NCBI RefSeq assembly: GCF_029211225.1
Contig: NZ_JARGEM010000006.1
Location: forward strand, 62,001 to 126,000
Reading direction: 5' to 3'
Length of the DNA: 64,000 nt
Source of the DNA: Antiquaquibacter metalliresistens
GTDB lineage: Bacteria > Actinomycetota > Actinomycetes > Actinomycetales > Microbacteriaceae
The notes under the pieces are model-generated. The model was not told where the DNA came from and made no database searches. It saw nothing but the letters and a program-made list of their open reading frames with translations. Shown piece by piece: positions 17,104 through 26,324 of the stretch. The stretch's first letter is position 1; each line of letters opens with the position of its first letter. A program made the translations under genes and the position numbers.

Positions 17104-17991
17104 ATGACTGAAGAACTGGGCACGAACCGCGTCAAGCGCGGACTCGCCGAGATGCTCAAGGGCGGCGTCATCATGGACGTCGTCACCGCCGACCAGGCGA
17201 AGATCGCCGAGGATGCGGGAGCGGTCGCCGTCATGGCCCTCGAGCGCGTGCCCGCCGACATCCGCGCCCAGGGGGGTGTCGCGCGCATGAGCGACCCCGA
17301 CCTGATCGACGGCATCCGTGCCGCCGTGTCGATCCCCGTGATGGCGAAGGCGCGCATCGGCCACTTCGTCGAGGCCCAGGTGCTCGAGGCCCTCAAGGTC
17401 GACTACATCGACGAGTCGGAGGTGCTCTCGCCCGCCGACTACGTCAACCACATCGACAAGTGGCAGTTCACCGTGCCGTTCGTCTGCGGCGCCACCAACC
17501 TCGGCGAGGCCCTGCGCCGCATCACCGAGGGTGCGGCGATGATCCGCTCGAAGGGCGAGGCCGGCACCGGGGATGTCTCCGAGGCCACCAAGCACATCCG
17601 CACCATCACGGGCGAGATCAACGCGCTGAAGTCGAAGTCGAAGGACGAGCTCTACGTCGCCGCCAAGGAGCTGCAGGCCCCGTACGAGCTGGTCAAGGAG
17701 ATCGCCGAGACCGGCAAACTGCCCGTCGTGCTCTTCACCGCCGGTGGCGTGGCAACGCCCGCGGATGCCGCGCTCATGATGCACCTCGGTGCCGACGGTG
17801 TCTTCGTCGGCTCCGGCATCTTCAAGTCCGGCAACCCCGCCCAGCGCGCCGCGGCGATCGTCAAGGCGACCACGTTTTGGGAGGACCCGCAGGTGATCGC
17901 GGAAGCCTCCCGCGGTCTCGGCGAGGCGATGGTCGGCATCAACGTGTCCGACCTCCCGGCACCGCACCGGCTCTCCGAGCGTGGCTGGTAG
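17104..17991 (+). CDS. pdxS: pyridoxal 5'-phosphate synthase lyase subunit
   Basis: 295 residues, TIM barrel. Makes PLP from ribose 5-phosphate, glyceraldehyde 3-phosphate and ammonia. Catalytic residues D25 (IMDVV), K82 (VMAKAR) and K150 (RSKGEAGTG) correspond to D24, K81 and K149 of B. subtilis PdxS. Forms a dodecamer with PdxT, whose gene overlaps by 11 bases. Confidence 0.98.
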   Translation: MTEELGTNRVKRGLAEMLKGGVIMDVVTADQAKIAEDAGAVAVMALERVPADIRAQGGVARMSDPDLIDGIRAAVSIPVMAKARIGHFVEAQVLEALKVDYIDESEVLSPADYVNHIDKWQFTVPFVCGATNLGEALRRITEGAAMIRSKGEAGTGDVSEATKHIRTITGEINALKSKSKDELYVAAKELQAPYELVKEIAETGKLPVVLFTAGGVATPADAALMMHLGADGVFVGSGIFKSGNPAQRAAAIVKATTFWEDPQVIAEASRGLGEAMVGINVSDLPAPHRLSERGW

Positions 17992-18574
17992 CGTTCGGGT
18001 CGGCGTCCTCGCCCTGCAGGGCGACTTCCGTGAGCACCTCGCGGTGCTGAACGGGCTCGGTGCGGATGCCGTGCCGGTCAAGCGCCCGGAGGAACTCGAG
18101 CGCGTGGCCGGCCTGGTGATCCCGGGCGGTGAGTCCAGCGTGATGGACAAGCTGAGCCGCCTGTTCGGGCTGGCCGAACCGCTGAAGGCGGCGATCGCAT
18201 CCGGACTGCCCGTCTACGGCACCTGTGCTGGACTGATCATGCTCGCCGACACCGTGCTCGATGCGATCGAGGGCCAGCAGTCGCTCGGCGGTTTCGACCT
18301 GGACGTTCGGCGTAACGCCTTCGGCGGGCAGCTGGACTCCTTCGAGACCGACCTCGACGTGCCCGTGCTCGGCGAGCCGCCCGTGCACGCGGTCTTCATC
18401 CGTGCGCCCGTGGTCGAGCGGGTGGGGGAGCGGGCCACGCCGCTGGCGCAACTGGAGGACGGGCGGGTGGTCGCCGTCGAGCAGGGTCCGCTGCTGGGCA
18501 CGTCGTTCCATCCCGAGATGACGGGGGATACCCGGTTCCACGAGTACTTCCTGACGAAGGTGCGCGCCGCCTGA
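17981..18574 (+). CDS. pdxT: pyridoxal 5'-phosphate synthase glutaminase subunit
   Basis: 197 residues, class I glutaminase delivering ammonia to PdxS. Triad C82 (YGTCAGL), H177 and E179 (SFHPEM); oxyanion strand [12 protein letters not shown]. Begins inside the pdxS coding sequence, so translation is coupled and subunits are made in step. Followed by an unusual repeat block. Confidence 0.97.
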   Translation: MAGSVRVGVLALQGDFREHLAVLNGLGADAVPVKRPEELERVAGLVIPGGESSVMDKLSRLFGLAEPLKAAIASGLPVYGTCAGLIMLADTVLDAIEGQQSLGGFDLDVRRNAFGGQLDSFETDLDVPVLGEPPVHAVFIRAPVVERVGERATPLAQLEDGRVVAVEQGPLLGTSFHPEMTGDTRFHEYFLTKVRAA

Positions 18575-18632
18575 GCCGCGCCCTGGCGGCATGGGTGGCG
18601 GAGGCCTGCTCGCCGTCGCCATGGACCTTGCG

Positions 18633-18698
18633 GCACGGATTCGGGCCGACACGCCGTGCGGCGCCCGCCGACACGCGGTGCCGGGCCCGAATCCGTGC
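18633..18698. repeat. long-armed inverted repeat
   Basis: Perfect 15-bp arms GCACGGATTCGGGCC (18633-18647) and its complement (18684-18698) around a 36-base loop. The loop contains two near-identical copies of GACACGCSGTGC, which can pair further. It lies 59 bases past pdxT; no T tract follows, so it is not a standard terminator. Confidence 0.8.
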
Positions 18699-18802
18699 AG
18701 CACCGCACGCAGCACGGCACGCAGCAGCGCACGTGCAGCAGCGCACGTGCAGCACGGCACGCGCAGCAGCGCACGCGCAGCACGGCACGCGCGGCACCGC
18801 AG
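18697..18802. repeat. tandem repeat of GCAGCASSGCAC units
   Basis: Eight head-to-tail units: three of 12 bases (GCAGCASSGCAC) followed by five of 14 bases in which two bases (GT, then GC) are added in front. Members alternate AGCGCAC and ACGGCAC. Similar words GCACCGCACGCGTGCAC follow at 18814-18830. Confidence 0.85.
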
Positions 18803-18870
18803 GCCCGACTCGAGCACCGCACGCGTGCACTCGTGCCCCGCGAACCCGCGGCGTGCGGCAGAGTTGCAGC

Positions 18871-19479
18871 ATGAAGCTGTACTCGGACTTCGGTGCCAGG
18901 CGCACGCGGCAGATCATCGGCGACCTCGTGGCGATCGGGCTGATCGCGCTCTGGGTGTGGTTCGGCGTGTTCCTGTTCCAACTGGTCGAGAACCTCGCGG
19001 CCTTCGGCGTGCAGATGGAACAGGCCGGGGCCGGCTTCAGCGAGACCATGACGCAGGTCGGTGAGACGCTCGGCGGGGTCCCGCTGATCGGCGGCGGCAT
19101 CCGCACTCCGTTCGATGGGGCGAGCCAGGCAGGTCAGGCGCTCGAGGCGGCGGGGCAGAGTCAGCAGGATGCTGTGCTCCAGCTCGCGCTCGGGCTCGGT
19201 ATCGGCATCCCGCTGCTGCCGATCGTGATGATCCTGGTGCTGTGGCTCGTGCCGCGCATCCGCTTCGTGCGACGGGCGGGCCGTGCCAACGCCGTCGTCA
19301 ACACCGGCGTCGGCATGGATCTGCTCGCGCTGCGCGCCCTCGCGACCCAGAAGCTGCCGGCGATCACCGCGGTGAGCCATGACGCGCTCGGGGCGTGGCG
19401 CCGTGGGGACGAGCACGTCGTGCGGCAGCTGGCCCAACTCGAACTGCGTGCGTCGGGGGTTCGCCTGCGCGACTCCTGA
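18871..19479 (+). CDS. hypothetical two-pass membrane protein
   Basis: 202 residues, family not recognised. Positive N-terminus, membrane segment about 15-40 (DLVAIGLIALWVWFGVFLF), an extracytoplasmic part about 41-95 rich in G, Q and E, a second segment about 95-118 (GIPLLPIVMILVLWLV), then a cytoplasmic tail with basic and leucine-rich stretches. The frame stays open upstream through the tandem repeats, but ATG 18871 places the first membrane segment near the N-terminus. Ribosome site weak (GCAGAG). Confidence 0.65.
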   Translation: MKLYSDFGARRTRQIIGDLVAIGLIALWVWFGVFLFQLVENLAAFGVQMEQAGAGFSETMTQVGETLGGVPLIGGGIRTPFDGASQAGQALEAAGQSQQDAVLQLALGLGIGIPLLPIVMILVLWLVPRIRFVRRAGRANAVVNTGVGMDLLALRALATQKLPAITAVSHDALGAWRRGDEHVVRQLAQLELRASGVRLRDS

Positions 19480-19521
19480 CGCGCGCGACGGCCCGCTCGG
19501 CGGGAGAGCGCGAGATGCGCC

Positions 19522-19947
19522 TCACTCCTCGACGATCGTGGAGCTGCGCGGTCGCGCTCCACGAATGGCCGCCCACGCCGCCGACGCGGTGACCTCGCGC
19601 ACGAAGGCGGTGGCGCGCGCGGGGTCGTCGATCGCGAGGTGACCGGATGCCGCGGCATCCCGCTCGGCCGAGCGCGCGAACCGCCACGCCAACCGCAGCA
19701 CCCGCTCGGGCCCATCGCTGCCATGGCGGCGGAGCCGACGCAGCACGGCCACCTCGAACTTGTCGCCCGCGCGCTCCCAGCGGAACTCGAGCACGTCGTC
19801 GCCGTCGGCGGGGGCGGCGTGCTGCGCCCGGTGCTCCCGATAGAACACCGCCATGGCGCGCAGGCCGGACGCCGGGGTGAGCCGTGCCGGATCGCCCGCC
19901 GAGCGCACGAAGGCGTTCTTCGCGTACAGGATCCGGAACCACGCCAC
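19522..19947 (-). CDS. hypothetical protein
   Basis: 141 residues, family not recognised. Soluble, basic, mixed alpha/beta; residues about 46-75 ([21 protein letters not shown]) alternate like beta strands and the C-terminal half is alanine-rich helix. No signal peptide. GTG start at 19945-19947; TAGCGT on the minus strand ends six bases before it. Divergent from yebC with only 34 bases between. Confidence 0.6.
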   Translation of the reverse strand: MAWFRILYAKNAFVRSAGDPARLTPASGLRAMAVFYREHRAQHAAPADGDDVLEFRWERAGDKFEVAVLRRLRRHGSDGPERVLRLAWRFARSAERDAAASGHLAIDDPARATAFVREVTASAAWAAIRGARPRSSTIVEE

Positions 19948-19953
19948 GGACCA

Positions 19954-19974
19954 ACGCTACGCGAACCGTAGAAT
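19954..19974. promoter_or_regulatory. back-to-back divergent -10 elements
   Basis: TAGCGT on minus (19959-19954) for the hypothetical gene and TAGAAT on plus (19969-19974) for yebC lie nine bases apart. Each ends six or seven bases before its start codon, so both messages would be leaderless and polymerase could not occupy both sites at once. Confidence 0.45.
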
Positions 19975-19981
19975 GGTGCCC

Positions 19982-20740
19982 ATGTCAGGCCATTCCAAGT
20001 GGGCCACGACTAAGCACAAAAAGGCGATCATCGATTCGCGCCGTGCCAAGTCGTTCGCCAAGCTCATCAAGAACATCGAAGTCGCCGCGAAGATCGGGGG
20101 CGCCGACCTCGCGGGCAACCCCACCCTGTACGACGCCGTGCAGAAGGCCAAGAAGACCTCGGTGCCCAACGACAACATCGACCGCGCCATCAAGCGCGGT
20201 GCCGGCATCTCCGGTGAGTCGGTCGACTACCAGACGATCATGTACGAGGGCTACGGCCCCAACGGTGTCGCGCTGCTCGTGGAGTGCCTCACCGACAACA
20301 AGAATCGCGCGGCCGCCGAGGTGCGCACGATCATGACGCGCAACGGCGCGACGATGGCCGACCCCGGCAGCGTGGCGTACAACTTCCACCGCAAGGGCGT
20401 GATCTCGATCACGAAGACGGATTCAGTGACCGAGGACGACATCCTGCTCGCGGTGCTCGACGCGGGCGCCGAAGAGGTCAAGGACCATGGCGGCGGCTTC
20501 GAGGTGATCACCGAACCCTCCCAGCTCGTCGAGGCGCGCAAGGCCCTGCAGGAGGCGGGCATCGACTACGACTCGGCCGAGGCGGAGTTCGTGCCGAGCC
20601 TCACCGTCGACGTGGATGTCGAGACCGCACGCAAGGTGTTCCGCCTGATCGACGCGCTCGAGGACTCCGACGACGTGCAGAACATCTACGCGAACTACGA
20701 CGTGTCGCCCGAGGTGCAGGCCGAACTCGACGAAGACTAG
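19982..20740 (+). CDS. yebC: YebC/PmpR/TACO1 family protein
   Basis: 252 residues, starting [15 protein letters not shown] as is typical. Known members act as transcription regulators (PmpR) or as ribosome-associated factors that relieve stalling at proline stretches; the present one cannot be assigned between them. Three-domain acidic protein with conserved [14 protein letters not shown] and [10 protein letters not shown]. Stands directly ahead of ruvC, an order conserved in bacteria. Confidence 0.95.
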   Translation: MSGHSKWATTKHKKAIIDSRRAKSFAKLIKNIEVAAKIGGADLAGNPTLYDAVQKAKKTSVPNDNIDRAIKRGAGISGESVDYQTIMYEGYGPNGVALLVECLTDNKNRAAAEVRTIMTRNGATMADPGSVAYNFHRKGVISITKTDSVTEDDILLAVLDAGAEEVKDHGGGFEVITEPSQLVEARKALQEAGIDYDSAEAEFVPSLTVDVDVETARKVFRLIDALEDSDDVQNIYANYDVSPEVQAELDED

Positions 20741-20745
20741 ACCGC

Positions 20746-21300
20746 ATGACGTTGCGGGTGCTCGGCATCGACCCAGGGCTGACCCGCTGCGGCGTCGGCG
20801 TCGTGGATGTTGCCCCCACCCGCACGGCGACGCTCGTGCACGTGGGGGTGATCCGCACCCCGCCCGAGCTCCCGCTCGAACGGCGGCTGCTCGCGATCGC
20901 CGAGGGCATCGCGGCGGTGCTCGACGAGTTCTCGCCGGCGGCGGTCGGGTTGGAGCGCATGTTCGCGCAACAGAACCTGCGCACGGTGATGGGCACGGCG
21001 CAGGCGAGCGGCGTCGCGCTGCAGGTCGCGGCATCCCGCGGTCTCGTGGTGGGGCTGCACACGCCCAGTGAGGTGAAGGCGGCGATCACCGGGTACGGTT
21101 CCGCCGACAAGCGGCAGGTGGGTGCGATGGTCGCGAGAGTGCTCGGTCTCGCCGAGGTTCCCAAGCCCGCGGATGCCGCGGACGCCCTCGCAATCGCGAT
21201 CTGTCACGCCTGGCGCGCCCCCGTCGCGGTGGCGCCCGACACGGCACTCACCCCTGCCCAACGGGCGTGGCGCGATGCCGAGCGGGCCGCCCGGGCCTAA
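20746..21300 (+). CDS. ruvC: Holliday junction endonuclease RuvC
   Basis: 184 residues, RNase H-like resolvase that nicks four-way DNA junctions. Acidic site D9 (LGIDPG), E70 (VGLERMF), D143 and D146 (PADAADALAIA). First gene of ruvCAB; ATG five bases after the yebC stop. Confidence 0.97.
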   Translation: MTLRVLGIDPGLTRCGVGVVDVAPTRTATLVHVGVIRTPPELPLERRLLAIAEGIAAVLDEFSPAAVGLERMFAQQNLRTVMGTAQASGVALQVAASRGLVVGLHTPSEVKAAITGYGSADKRQVGAMVARVLGLAEVPKPADAADALAIAICHAWRAPVAVAPDTALTPAQRAWRDAERAARA

Positions 21301-21303
21301 GAT
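21298..21303 (+). promoter_or_regulatory. candidate -10 inside the ruvC stop region
   Basis: TAAGAT overlaps the TAA stop of ruvC and ends six bases before the ATG of an 8-codon mini-ORF. It would give ruvA-ruvB a promoter separate from ruvC. Confidence 0.4.
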
Positions 21304-21309
21304 TCGAAC

Positions 21310-21336
21310 ATGACTTCGAACGGAGCACGCCCGTGA
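21310..21336 (+). promoter_or_regulatory. leader mini-ORF coupled to ruvA
   Basis: ATG followed by seven codons and TGA encodes MTSNGARP. Its stop overlaps the ruvA GTG as GTGA, and the ruvA ribosome site (CGGAG, 21321-21325) lies inside it. Position relative to the TAAGAT hexamer suggests that the mini-ORF is translated from a leaderless message. Whether it is translated is unproven. Confidence 0.4.
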
Positions 21337-21950
21337 TCGCCTCCGTGCGCGGCACGGTGCTGAGCGCACTCGGTGGCGCGGTGGTGATCGAGGTGGGCGG
21401 CGTCGGACTTGCGGTGCAGGTCACCCCGCAGCACGCGCTCTCCCTGCGCGTCGGCGGCGAGGCGTTCGTGCACACCGCCCTCGTGGTGCGCGAAGACGAT
21501 CTGTCGCTCTTCGGATTCCCCGACGCGGAGGCGCTGGCCGTGTTCGACCTGTTGCGCGGCGTGAGCGGCGTGGGCCCGAAGAGCGCGATGGGCGTGCTCG
21601 CCGCGATGACGCCGGCGCAGATCGCTGCGGCGGTCGCGAGCGACGACGACGGCGCCTTCCGCAAGGTCTCCGGCATCGGCCCGAAGACCGCGAAGCTCAT
21701 CACGGTCTCACTCGCCGGCAAGCTGCACGTCGCCGCCTCCGCACCGTCGTCGGCCACCGCGCCCGCGAACGTGCGCGAGAGCGTCACGGTCGCACTGGTG
21801 GGGTTGGGTTGGGCCGAGCGCGTCGCGCTGCAGGCGGTCGAGGATGCCCTGGCCGCGGCATCCGACGGCGAGCGTCAGAGCGTGCCCGCCCTGTTGCGGC
21901 TCGCCCTCGCGGGGCTTGGGCCTCAGCAACTTGCCGGGAGCGCATCGTGA
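21333..21950 (+). CDS. ruvA: Holliday junction branch migration protein RuvA
   Basis: 205 residues. OB fold 1-62, helix-hairpin-helix repeats in the middle ([15 protein letters not shown] and [15 protein letters not shown]), flexible alanine-rich linker about 130-150, then domain III that contacts RuvB. GTG start at 21333 with GGAG seven bases before. Stop overlaps the ruvB start as GTGA. Confidence 0.96.
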   Translation: MIASVRGTVLSALGGAVVIEVGGVGLAVQVTPQHALSLRVGGEAFVHTALVVREDDLSLFGFPDAEALAVFDLLRGVSGVGPKSAMGVLAAMTPAQIAAAVASDDDGAFRKVSGIGPKTAKLITVSLAGKLHVAASAPSSATAPANVRESVTVALVGLGWAERVALQAVEDALAAASDGERQSVPALLRLALAGLGPQQLAGSAS

Positions 21951-22966
21951 GCGACCCGATCGTGCAGCCGACGGTCGAATCGGATGCCGAGCTCGCCTTC
22001 GAGGGCGCGCTGCGTCCGCGCTCCCTGGCCGAGTTCGTCGGCCAGACCAAGGTGCGCGGTCAGCTGCAACTGTTGCTGCAGGCGGCGGCGATCCAGAACC
22101 GGGCGCCCGACCACATCCTGCTCGCCGGGCCGCCGGGGCTCGGCAAGACCACGCTCGCGATGATCGTCGCGCACGAGAGCGGACGGCCGCTGCGCATGTC
22201 GAGCGGTCCCGCCATCCAGCACGCGGGCGACCTCGCGGCGGTGCTCTCGTCACTCGTGCCGGGCGAGGTGCTCTTCATCGACGAGATCCATCGCATGGCA
22301 CGCTCCGCGGAGGAGATGCTGTACCTGGCGATGGAGGACTTCCGCATCGACATCATGGTGGGCAAGGGGGCGGGCGCGACATCCATCCCGCTCGACCTGG
22401 CGCCGTTCACGCTCGTCGGCGCGACCACCCGATCGGGGCTGCTGCCCAATCCGTTGCGCGATCGTTTCGGCTTCACGGCGCATCTGGAGTTCTATGACGA
22501 GCCGGAGCTCGAAGAGGTGCTCGTGCGCGCTGCGCGCCTGCTCGAGCTCGACATCGATCGCGAGGCTCTCGCCGAGATCGCCGGACGCTGTCGCGGCACC
22601 CCGCGTATCGCCAACCGGCTGCTGCGCCGCGTGCGCGACTACGCACTCGTGCACGGCACCGACGGGCTCGCCGCGGTGCACGCCGCGCTCGAGCTCTACG
22701 ACGTCGACGCCCTGGGCCTCGACCGCCTCGATCGCGCGGTGATGCAGACGTTGCTGACCCGCTTCGACGGCGGACCGGTCGGGCTCAACACCCTCGCCGT
22801 CTCGGTGGGGGAGGACGGCGAGACGATCGAATCGGTCGTCGAACCCTTCCTGGTGCGGGTCGGCCTCATCAGCCGCACGCCGCGCGGCCGGGTCGCCACG
22901 CGCGCCGCGTGGAAGCACTTCGGCATCGCATCCGGTCAGCCCGACCTCTTCGGGGATGACCTATAA
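21947..22966 (+). CDS. ruvB: Holliday junction branch migration ATPase RuvB
   Basis: 339 residues, AAA+ motor that drives branch migration with RuvA. Walker [10 protein letters not shown] (61-69), Walker B LFIDEIHR with D112/E113, sensor 1 GATTRSG, and a C-terminal winged helix. GTG start overlaps the ruvA stop by 4 bases. Confidence 0.97.
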   Translation: MSDPIVQPTVESDAELAFEGALRPRSLAEFVGQTKVRGQLQLLLQAAAIQNRAPDHILLAGPPGLGKTTLAMIVAHESGRPLRMSSGPAIQHAGDLAAVLSSLVPGEVLFIDEIHRMARSAEEMLYLAMEDFRIDIMVGKGAGATSIPLDLAPFTLVGATTRSGLLPNPLRDRFGFTAHLEFYDEPELEEVLVRAARLLELDIDREALAEIAGRCRGTPRIANRLLRRVRDYALVHGTDGLAAVHAALELYDVDALGLDRLDRAVMQTLLTRFDGGPVGLNTLAVSVGEDGETIESVVEPFLVRVGLISRTPRGRVATRAAWKHFGIASGQPDLFGDDL

Positions 22967-22967
22967 T
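22962..22967 (+). promoter_or_regulatory. consensus TATAAT ahead of yajC
   Basis: Exact TATAAT overlaps the TAA stop of ruvB, rare in so GC-rich a sequence. It would start the yajC-secD-secF transcript about 80 bases before yajC. No clear -35. Confidence 0.5.
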
Positions 22968-23051
22968 TCTCAATGGTCGCGCGAGCAGCGCGCTATCAGG
23001 CTGTATTCCTAGACTCGCCGCCTGACACTCAGTCTTCTCGGAAGGTATTTC

Positions 23052-23480
23052 ATGCCCATTGATCCGTTGACAATCGGAATGCTCGCCATTCTGGCCGTCT
23101 TGATCTTCTTCATGTTCCGCAACTCCCGCAAGCGCAAGCAGCAGCAGGAGGAGCTCGCGTCGAAGATCGTTCCCGGCGCGGAGGTCATGACGAACTTCGG
23201 CCTGTTCGGCACCCTGAAGTCGATCGACGAGGTGAGCAACGTCGCCGAGCTCGAGATCGCCAAGGGCACCGTCATCAAGGTTCACCGCCAGACCCTCGCG
23301 AAGGTCGTCGAGCCCACGACCGAGGGCGAGCCCCGCTCCGTCGAGGAGGCGCGCGCCATCGCCGACCGCGAGCAGGCGGAGCGCGAGGCGGCCGAGGCCG
23401 CGGCGAAGACCGAGCCGGAGTTCGGCGAGCGGGTCGAGAAGAAGCCGGCCCGTCGCACGACCAAGAAGACCGGCGAGTAG
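23052..23480 (+). CDS. yajC: Sec translocon accessory protein YajC
   Basis: 142 residues. Single membrane segment about 6-22 (LTIGMLAILAVLIFFMF), then a small cytoplasmic domain (KIVPGAEVMTNFGLFGTL) and a long charged tail rich in E, A, R and K. Works with SecD and SecF, whose genes follow. Tail is longer than in E. coli YajC (110 residues). GGAAGG ribosome site. Confidence 0.93.
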   Translation: MPIDPLTIGMLAILAVLIFFMFRNSRKRKQQQEELASKIVPGAEVMTNFGLFGTLKSIDEVSNVAELEIAKGTVIKVHRQTLAKVVEPTTEGEPRSVEEARAIADREQAEREAAEAAAKTEPEFGERVEKKPARRTTKKTGE

Positions 23481-23494
23481 CCGCTACGCTTGGA

Positions 23495-23515
23495 TGCCAG
23501 CCCTCGCGGCTGGCA
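23495..23515 (+). other. hairpin between yajC and secD
   Basis: Perfect 8-bp stem TGCCAGCC / GGCTGGCA with a five-base loop. No T tract follows, so it may be a processing or attenuation structure rather than a terminator. Confidence 0.45.
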
Positions 23516-23580
23516 GCTCAAGGGCGCCCGTGAGTCGCGTGCACCCGTAGCGTCCTGCAGAGAAAGCTGAGTTCGCCGAA

Positions 23581-25326
23581 GTGGCCAGAACAACCTCCGC
23601 CAAGCCGGCCAGGAACACGCCCGTCAAGCGCGCGTGGCGATCCCTGACCTGGCTCGGGGTCATCACCGCCGTGCTGACCGGCATCCTGGGCCTCGGCGTC
23701 GCCTTCGGCGGCGCGTCGTGGGCGCCGAAGCTCGCACTCGACCTCGAGGGCGGCACGCAGATCGTGCTCGGCGCTCAGCTGGAGAGCGGGCAGGTCGTCA
23801 CGCAGGATCAGCTCGATCAGGCTGTGTCGATCATCCGCGACCGCATCGACGCGGCCGGGGTGTCCGAGGCCGAGGTGACCACGCAGGGCGACCGCAACGT
23901 GGTCGTCGCGATCCCGGGCGAGCCCGACGAGCAGACCCTCGCGCGCATCCAGTCGTCGGCGAAGCTCGAGTTCCGTCCGGTGATCTACACGGATGTCGCG
24001 GCCACGAGCACGGTGGACAACACCGGCGACAGCACCGCCACCCCGTCGCCTGAGGACACCGCGTCGCCCACCCCGGAGCCGACGGAATCGCTGTCGACCA
24101 CCCCGACGGCGAGCCCCACCGACGCGAGCGACCCGAACTGGGTGAGCCCTGCGCTCTACCAGGAGTACCTCGACTTCGACTGCGCCACCGTCGACGAGAG
24201 CGCCGCGAACGTCGCACCGGCGGGCGAGCCGCTGGTCACCTGCGACACCCAGAACGCCTACAAGTACCTGCTCGGTCCCGTCGAGGTCGCCGGTGAGAAC
24301 ATCGCGGACGCCTCGAGCGGGCTCGTGCTCAACTCGCAGGGCGTCAGCACCGGTCAGTGGGGCGTGTTCATCACCTTCGACGGCACCGGCACCGAGCAGT
24401 TCGCCGCGGTCACCGAGCGTCTCTTCGGGTTCCCGCAGACCGACCCGCGCAACCGCTTCGCGATCGTGCTCGACGGCCGCATCATCTCCGCGCCGACCAC
24501 GCAGGCGATCATCACCGACGGCAAGCCGCAGATCAGCGGCTCGTTCACGCAGGAGTCCGCCAAGACCCTCGCCGACCAGCTCAAGTTCGGCGCACTGCCC
24601 ATCGGTTTCGAGGTGCTCAGCCAGGAGGTGATCTCGGCGACCCTCGGTTCCGCACAGCTCGCCAGCGGCCTCATCGCCGGCCTCATCGGCTTGATCCTGG
24701 TCGTCGGATACTCCGTGTTCCAGTACCGCGCCCTCGCGAGCGTCACCCTCGCCTCGCTCGTCGTCGCGGCAGTGCTGACCTACCTCGTGATCGCGATCAT
24801 GTCGTGGCGGCAGGGCTACCGGCTCTCGCTCGCCGGCGTCGCGGGTCTGATCGTGGCGATCGGTCTGACCGTCGACTCCTTCATCGTGTACTTCGAGCGC
24901 ATCCGCGACGAGTTGCGCGACGGTCGTAGCCTCGAGGGCGCGGTCGAGGCCGGTTGGAAGCGGGCGCTGCGCACGATCCTGGCCGCCAAGTCGATCAACC
25001 TCATCTCGGCGATCGTGCTGTTCATCCTCGCGGTGGGCAACGTGCGCGGCTTCGCCTTCACCCTCGGCATCACCGTCGTCATCGACGTGATCGTGGTCGT
25101 GCTCTTCACGCACCCGATGCTGCAGCTGCTTGCGGCGACGCGGTTCTTCTCCAGCGGGCATCCCGCCAGCGGACTGGACCCGAACGCGCTCGGTGCGGTG
25201 TATCGCGGCCGAGCCCAGTTCCGGGCTCCGGTGGTCGCCGGCAAGTCCGGCGCGAGCCGTGAGGCCGCGAGGCGGCAGACGATCGCGGAGCGCAAGGCCG
25301 CCGAGCTCGACGGGAAGGACTCCTGA
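23581..25326 (+). CDS. secD: protein translocase subunit SecD
   Basis: 581 residues. First membrane segment about 21-44, then the external head beginning LALDLEGGTQ (51-60), then five more segments (about 365-520). Pulls exported proteins across the membrane using the proton gradient. Unusual: residues 142-184 are a Ser/Thr/Pro-rich linker inside the external domain. GTG start at 23581 gives the positively charged cytoplasmic N-terminus. Stop overlaps the secF ATG by one base. Confidence 0.96.
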   Translation: MARTTSAKPARNTPVKRAWRSLTWLGVITAVLTGILGLGVAFGGASWAPKLALDLEGGTQIVLGAQLESGQVVTQDQLDQAVSIIRDRIDAAGVSEAEVTTQGDRNVVVAIPGEPDEQTLARIQSSAKLEFRPVIYTDVAATSTVDNTGDSTATPSPEDTASPTPEPTESLSTTPTASPTDASDPNWVSPALYQEYLDFDCATVDESAANVAPAGEPLVTCDTQNAYKYLLGPVEVAGENIADASSGLVLNSQGVSTGQWGVFITFDGTGTEQFAAVTERLFGFPQTDPRNRFAIVLDGRIISAPTTQAIITDGKPQISGSFTQESAKTLADQLKFGALPIGFEVLSQEVISATLGSAQLASGLIAGLIGLILVVGYSVFQYRALASVTLASLVVAAVLTYLVIAIMSWRQGYRLSLAGVAGLIVAIGLTVDSFIVYFERIRDELRDGRSLEGAVEAGWKRALRTILAAKSINLISAIVLFILAVGNVRGFAFTLGITVVIDVIVVVLFTHPMLQLLAATRFFSSGHPASGLDPNALGAVYRGRAQFRAPVVAGKSGASREAARRQTIAERKAAELDGKDS

Positions 25327-26324
25327 TGGCCAGCCTGGTGCAGTTCGGAAACGACCTCTATACCGGTAAGCGCTCGTTCGACTTCGTCGGCAAGCGTCGC
25401 ATCTGGTACGCCATCGCGGCGCTGCTCATCATCGCCTCGGTGGTCGTGCCGATCCTGCGCGGTGGGTTCGTCTTCGGCATCGAGTTCCGCGGCGGATCCG
25501 AGTTCCAGGTCGCCGGCGTCGAGGCGCAGCCCGACCAGCAGCTCGCGACCGACACCGTGCTCGCCGCGGTGCCGGATGCTTCACCCCACGTCTCGCTCGT
25601 CGGCGACGAGGCCAACCGGTCGCTGCGGGTGCAGACCGAGCAGCTCGGCGCGGAGCAGTCCAACGAGGTGCGTCAGGCGCTGGCGGACGCGTTCGGTGTG
25701 CCGCTCGAGTCGGTGACGGCATCCTTCGTCGGGCCGTCATGGGGCGCCGACATCAGCGCTGCGGCGATCCGGGCGCTCATCGTGTTCGTCGTGCTCGCGG
25801 CGCTCTTCATGTGGATCTACTTCCGCACCTGGAAGATGTCGCTCGCGGCGAACCTGTCGCTGCTGCACGTGATGATCATCACGGTCGGCGTCTACGGCAT
25901 CTTCGGATTCGAGATCACCCCGGCGGCCGTCATCGGCTTCCTGACGATCCTCGGCTACTCGCTCTACGACAGCGTCGTGGTCTTCGACAAGGTGCGCGAG
26001 AACACGGCGGACGACGCCGAGAGTTCCACGCGCACCTTCGCGGAGTCGGTCAACCTCGGTGTCAACCAGACTCTGGTGCGCTCGATCAACACGGGTGTCA
26101 TCGCGGCGCTGCCGGTCGCGGCGATCCTCTTCGTCGGTGCGTATCTGCTGGGCGCCGGCACGCTGCGCGACATCGCCCTCGCCCTGTTCGTGGGCATCGT
26201 GGCGGCCACCTACTCGACGATCTTCATCGGCGCGCCAATCTACGCGCACCTGCGTGAGAACGAGCCGGCGATCAAGGAGCGCACCAAGCGCATCCTCGCC
26301 AACCGCGAGGCGGCACGGCAGTGA
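25326..26324 (+). CDS. secF: protein translocase subunit SecF
   Basis: 332 residues, six membrane segments. Contains GIEFRGGSEF after the first segment (the SecF counterpart of the SecD loop) and TILGYSLYDSVVVFDKVREN in the core. Partner of SecD; the start overlaps the secD stop (TGATG). Confidence 0.96.
   Translation: MASLVQFGNDLYTGKRSFDFVGKRRIWYAIAALLIIASVVVPILRGGFVFGIEFRGGSEFQVAGVEAQPDQQLATDTVLAAVPDASPHVSLVGDEANRSLRVQTEQLGAEQSNEVRQALADAFGVPLESVTASFVGPSWGADISAAAIRALIVFVVLAALFMWIYFRTWKMSLAANLSLLHVMIITVGVYGIFGFEITPAAVIGFLTILGYSLYDSVVVFDKVRENTADDAESSTRTFAESVNLGVNQTLVRSINTGVIAALPVAAILFVGAYLLGAGTLRDIALALFVGIVAATYSTIFIGAPIYAHLRENEPAIKERTKRILANREAARQ

Larger units (their letters stand above)
18575..18870. 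other. 296-base non-coding stretch after pdxT
   Basis: No gene supported. It holds a 15-bp inverted repeat (18633-18698) and then a tandem repeat of 12- and 14-base units (18697-18802). Open frames cross it only because it is poor in stops; 14-base units break any reading frame. Confidence 0.7.

Noticed and set aside
18697-18802. CRISPR array
   Set aside because: The units are contiguous 12-14-base repeats without spacers, and no cas genes are present.
18595-18870. Upstream extension of the membrane protein at 18871 through the tandem repeats
   Set aside because: The repeat units of 14 bases would break any conserved frame, the encoded part is A/R/H-rich, and the membrane segment expected near the N-terminus begins after ATG 18871.
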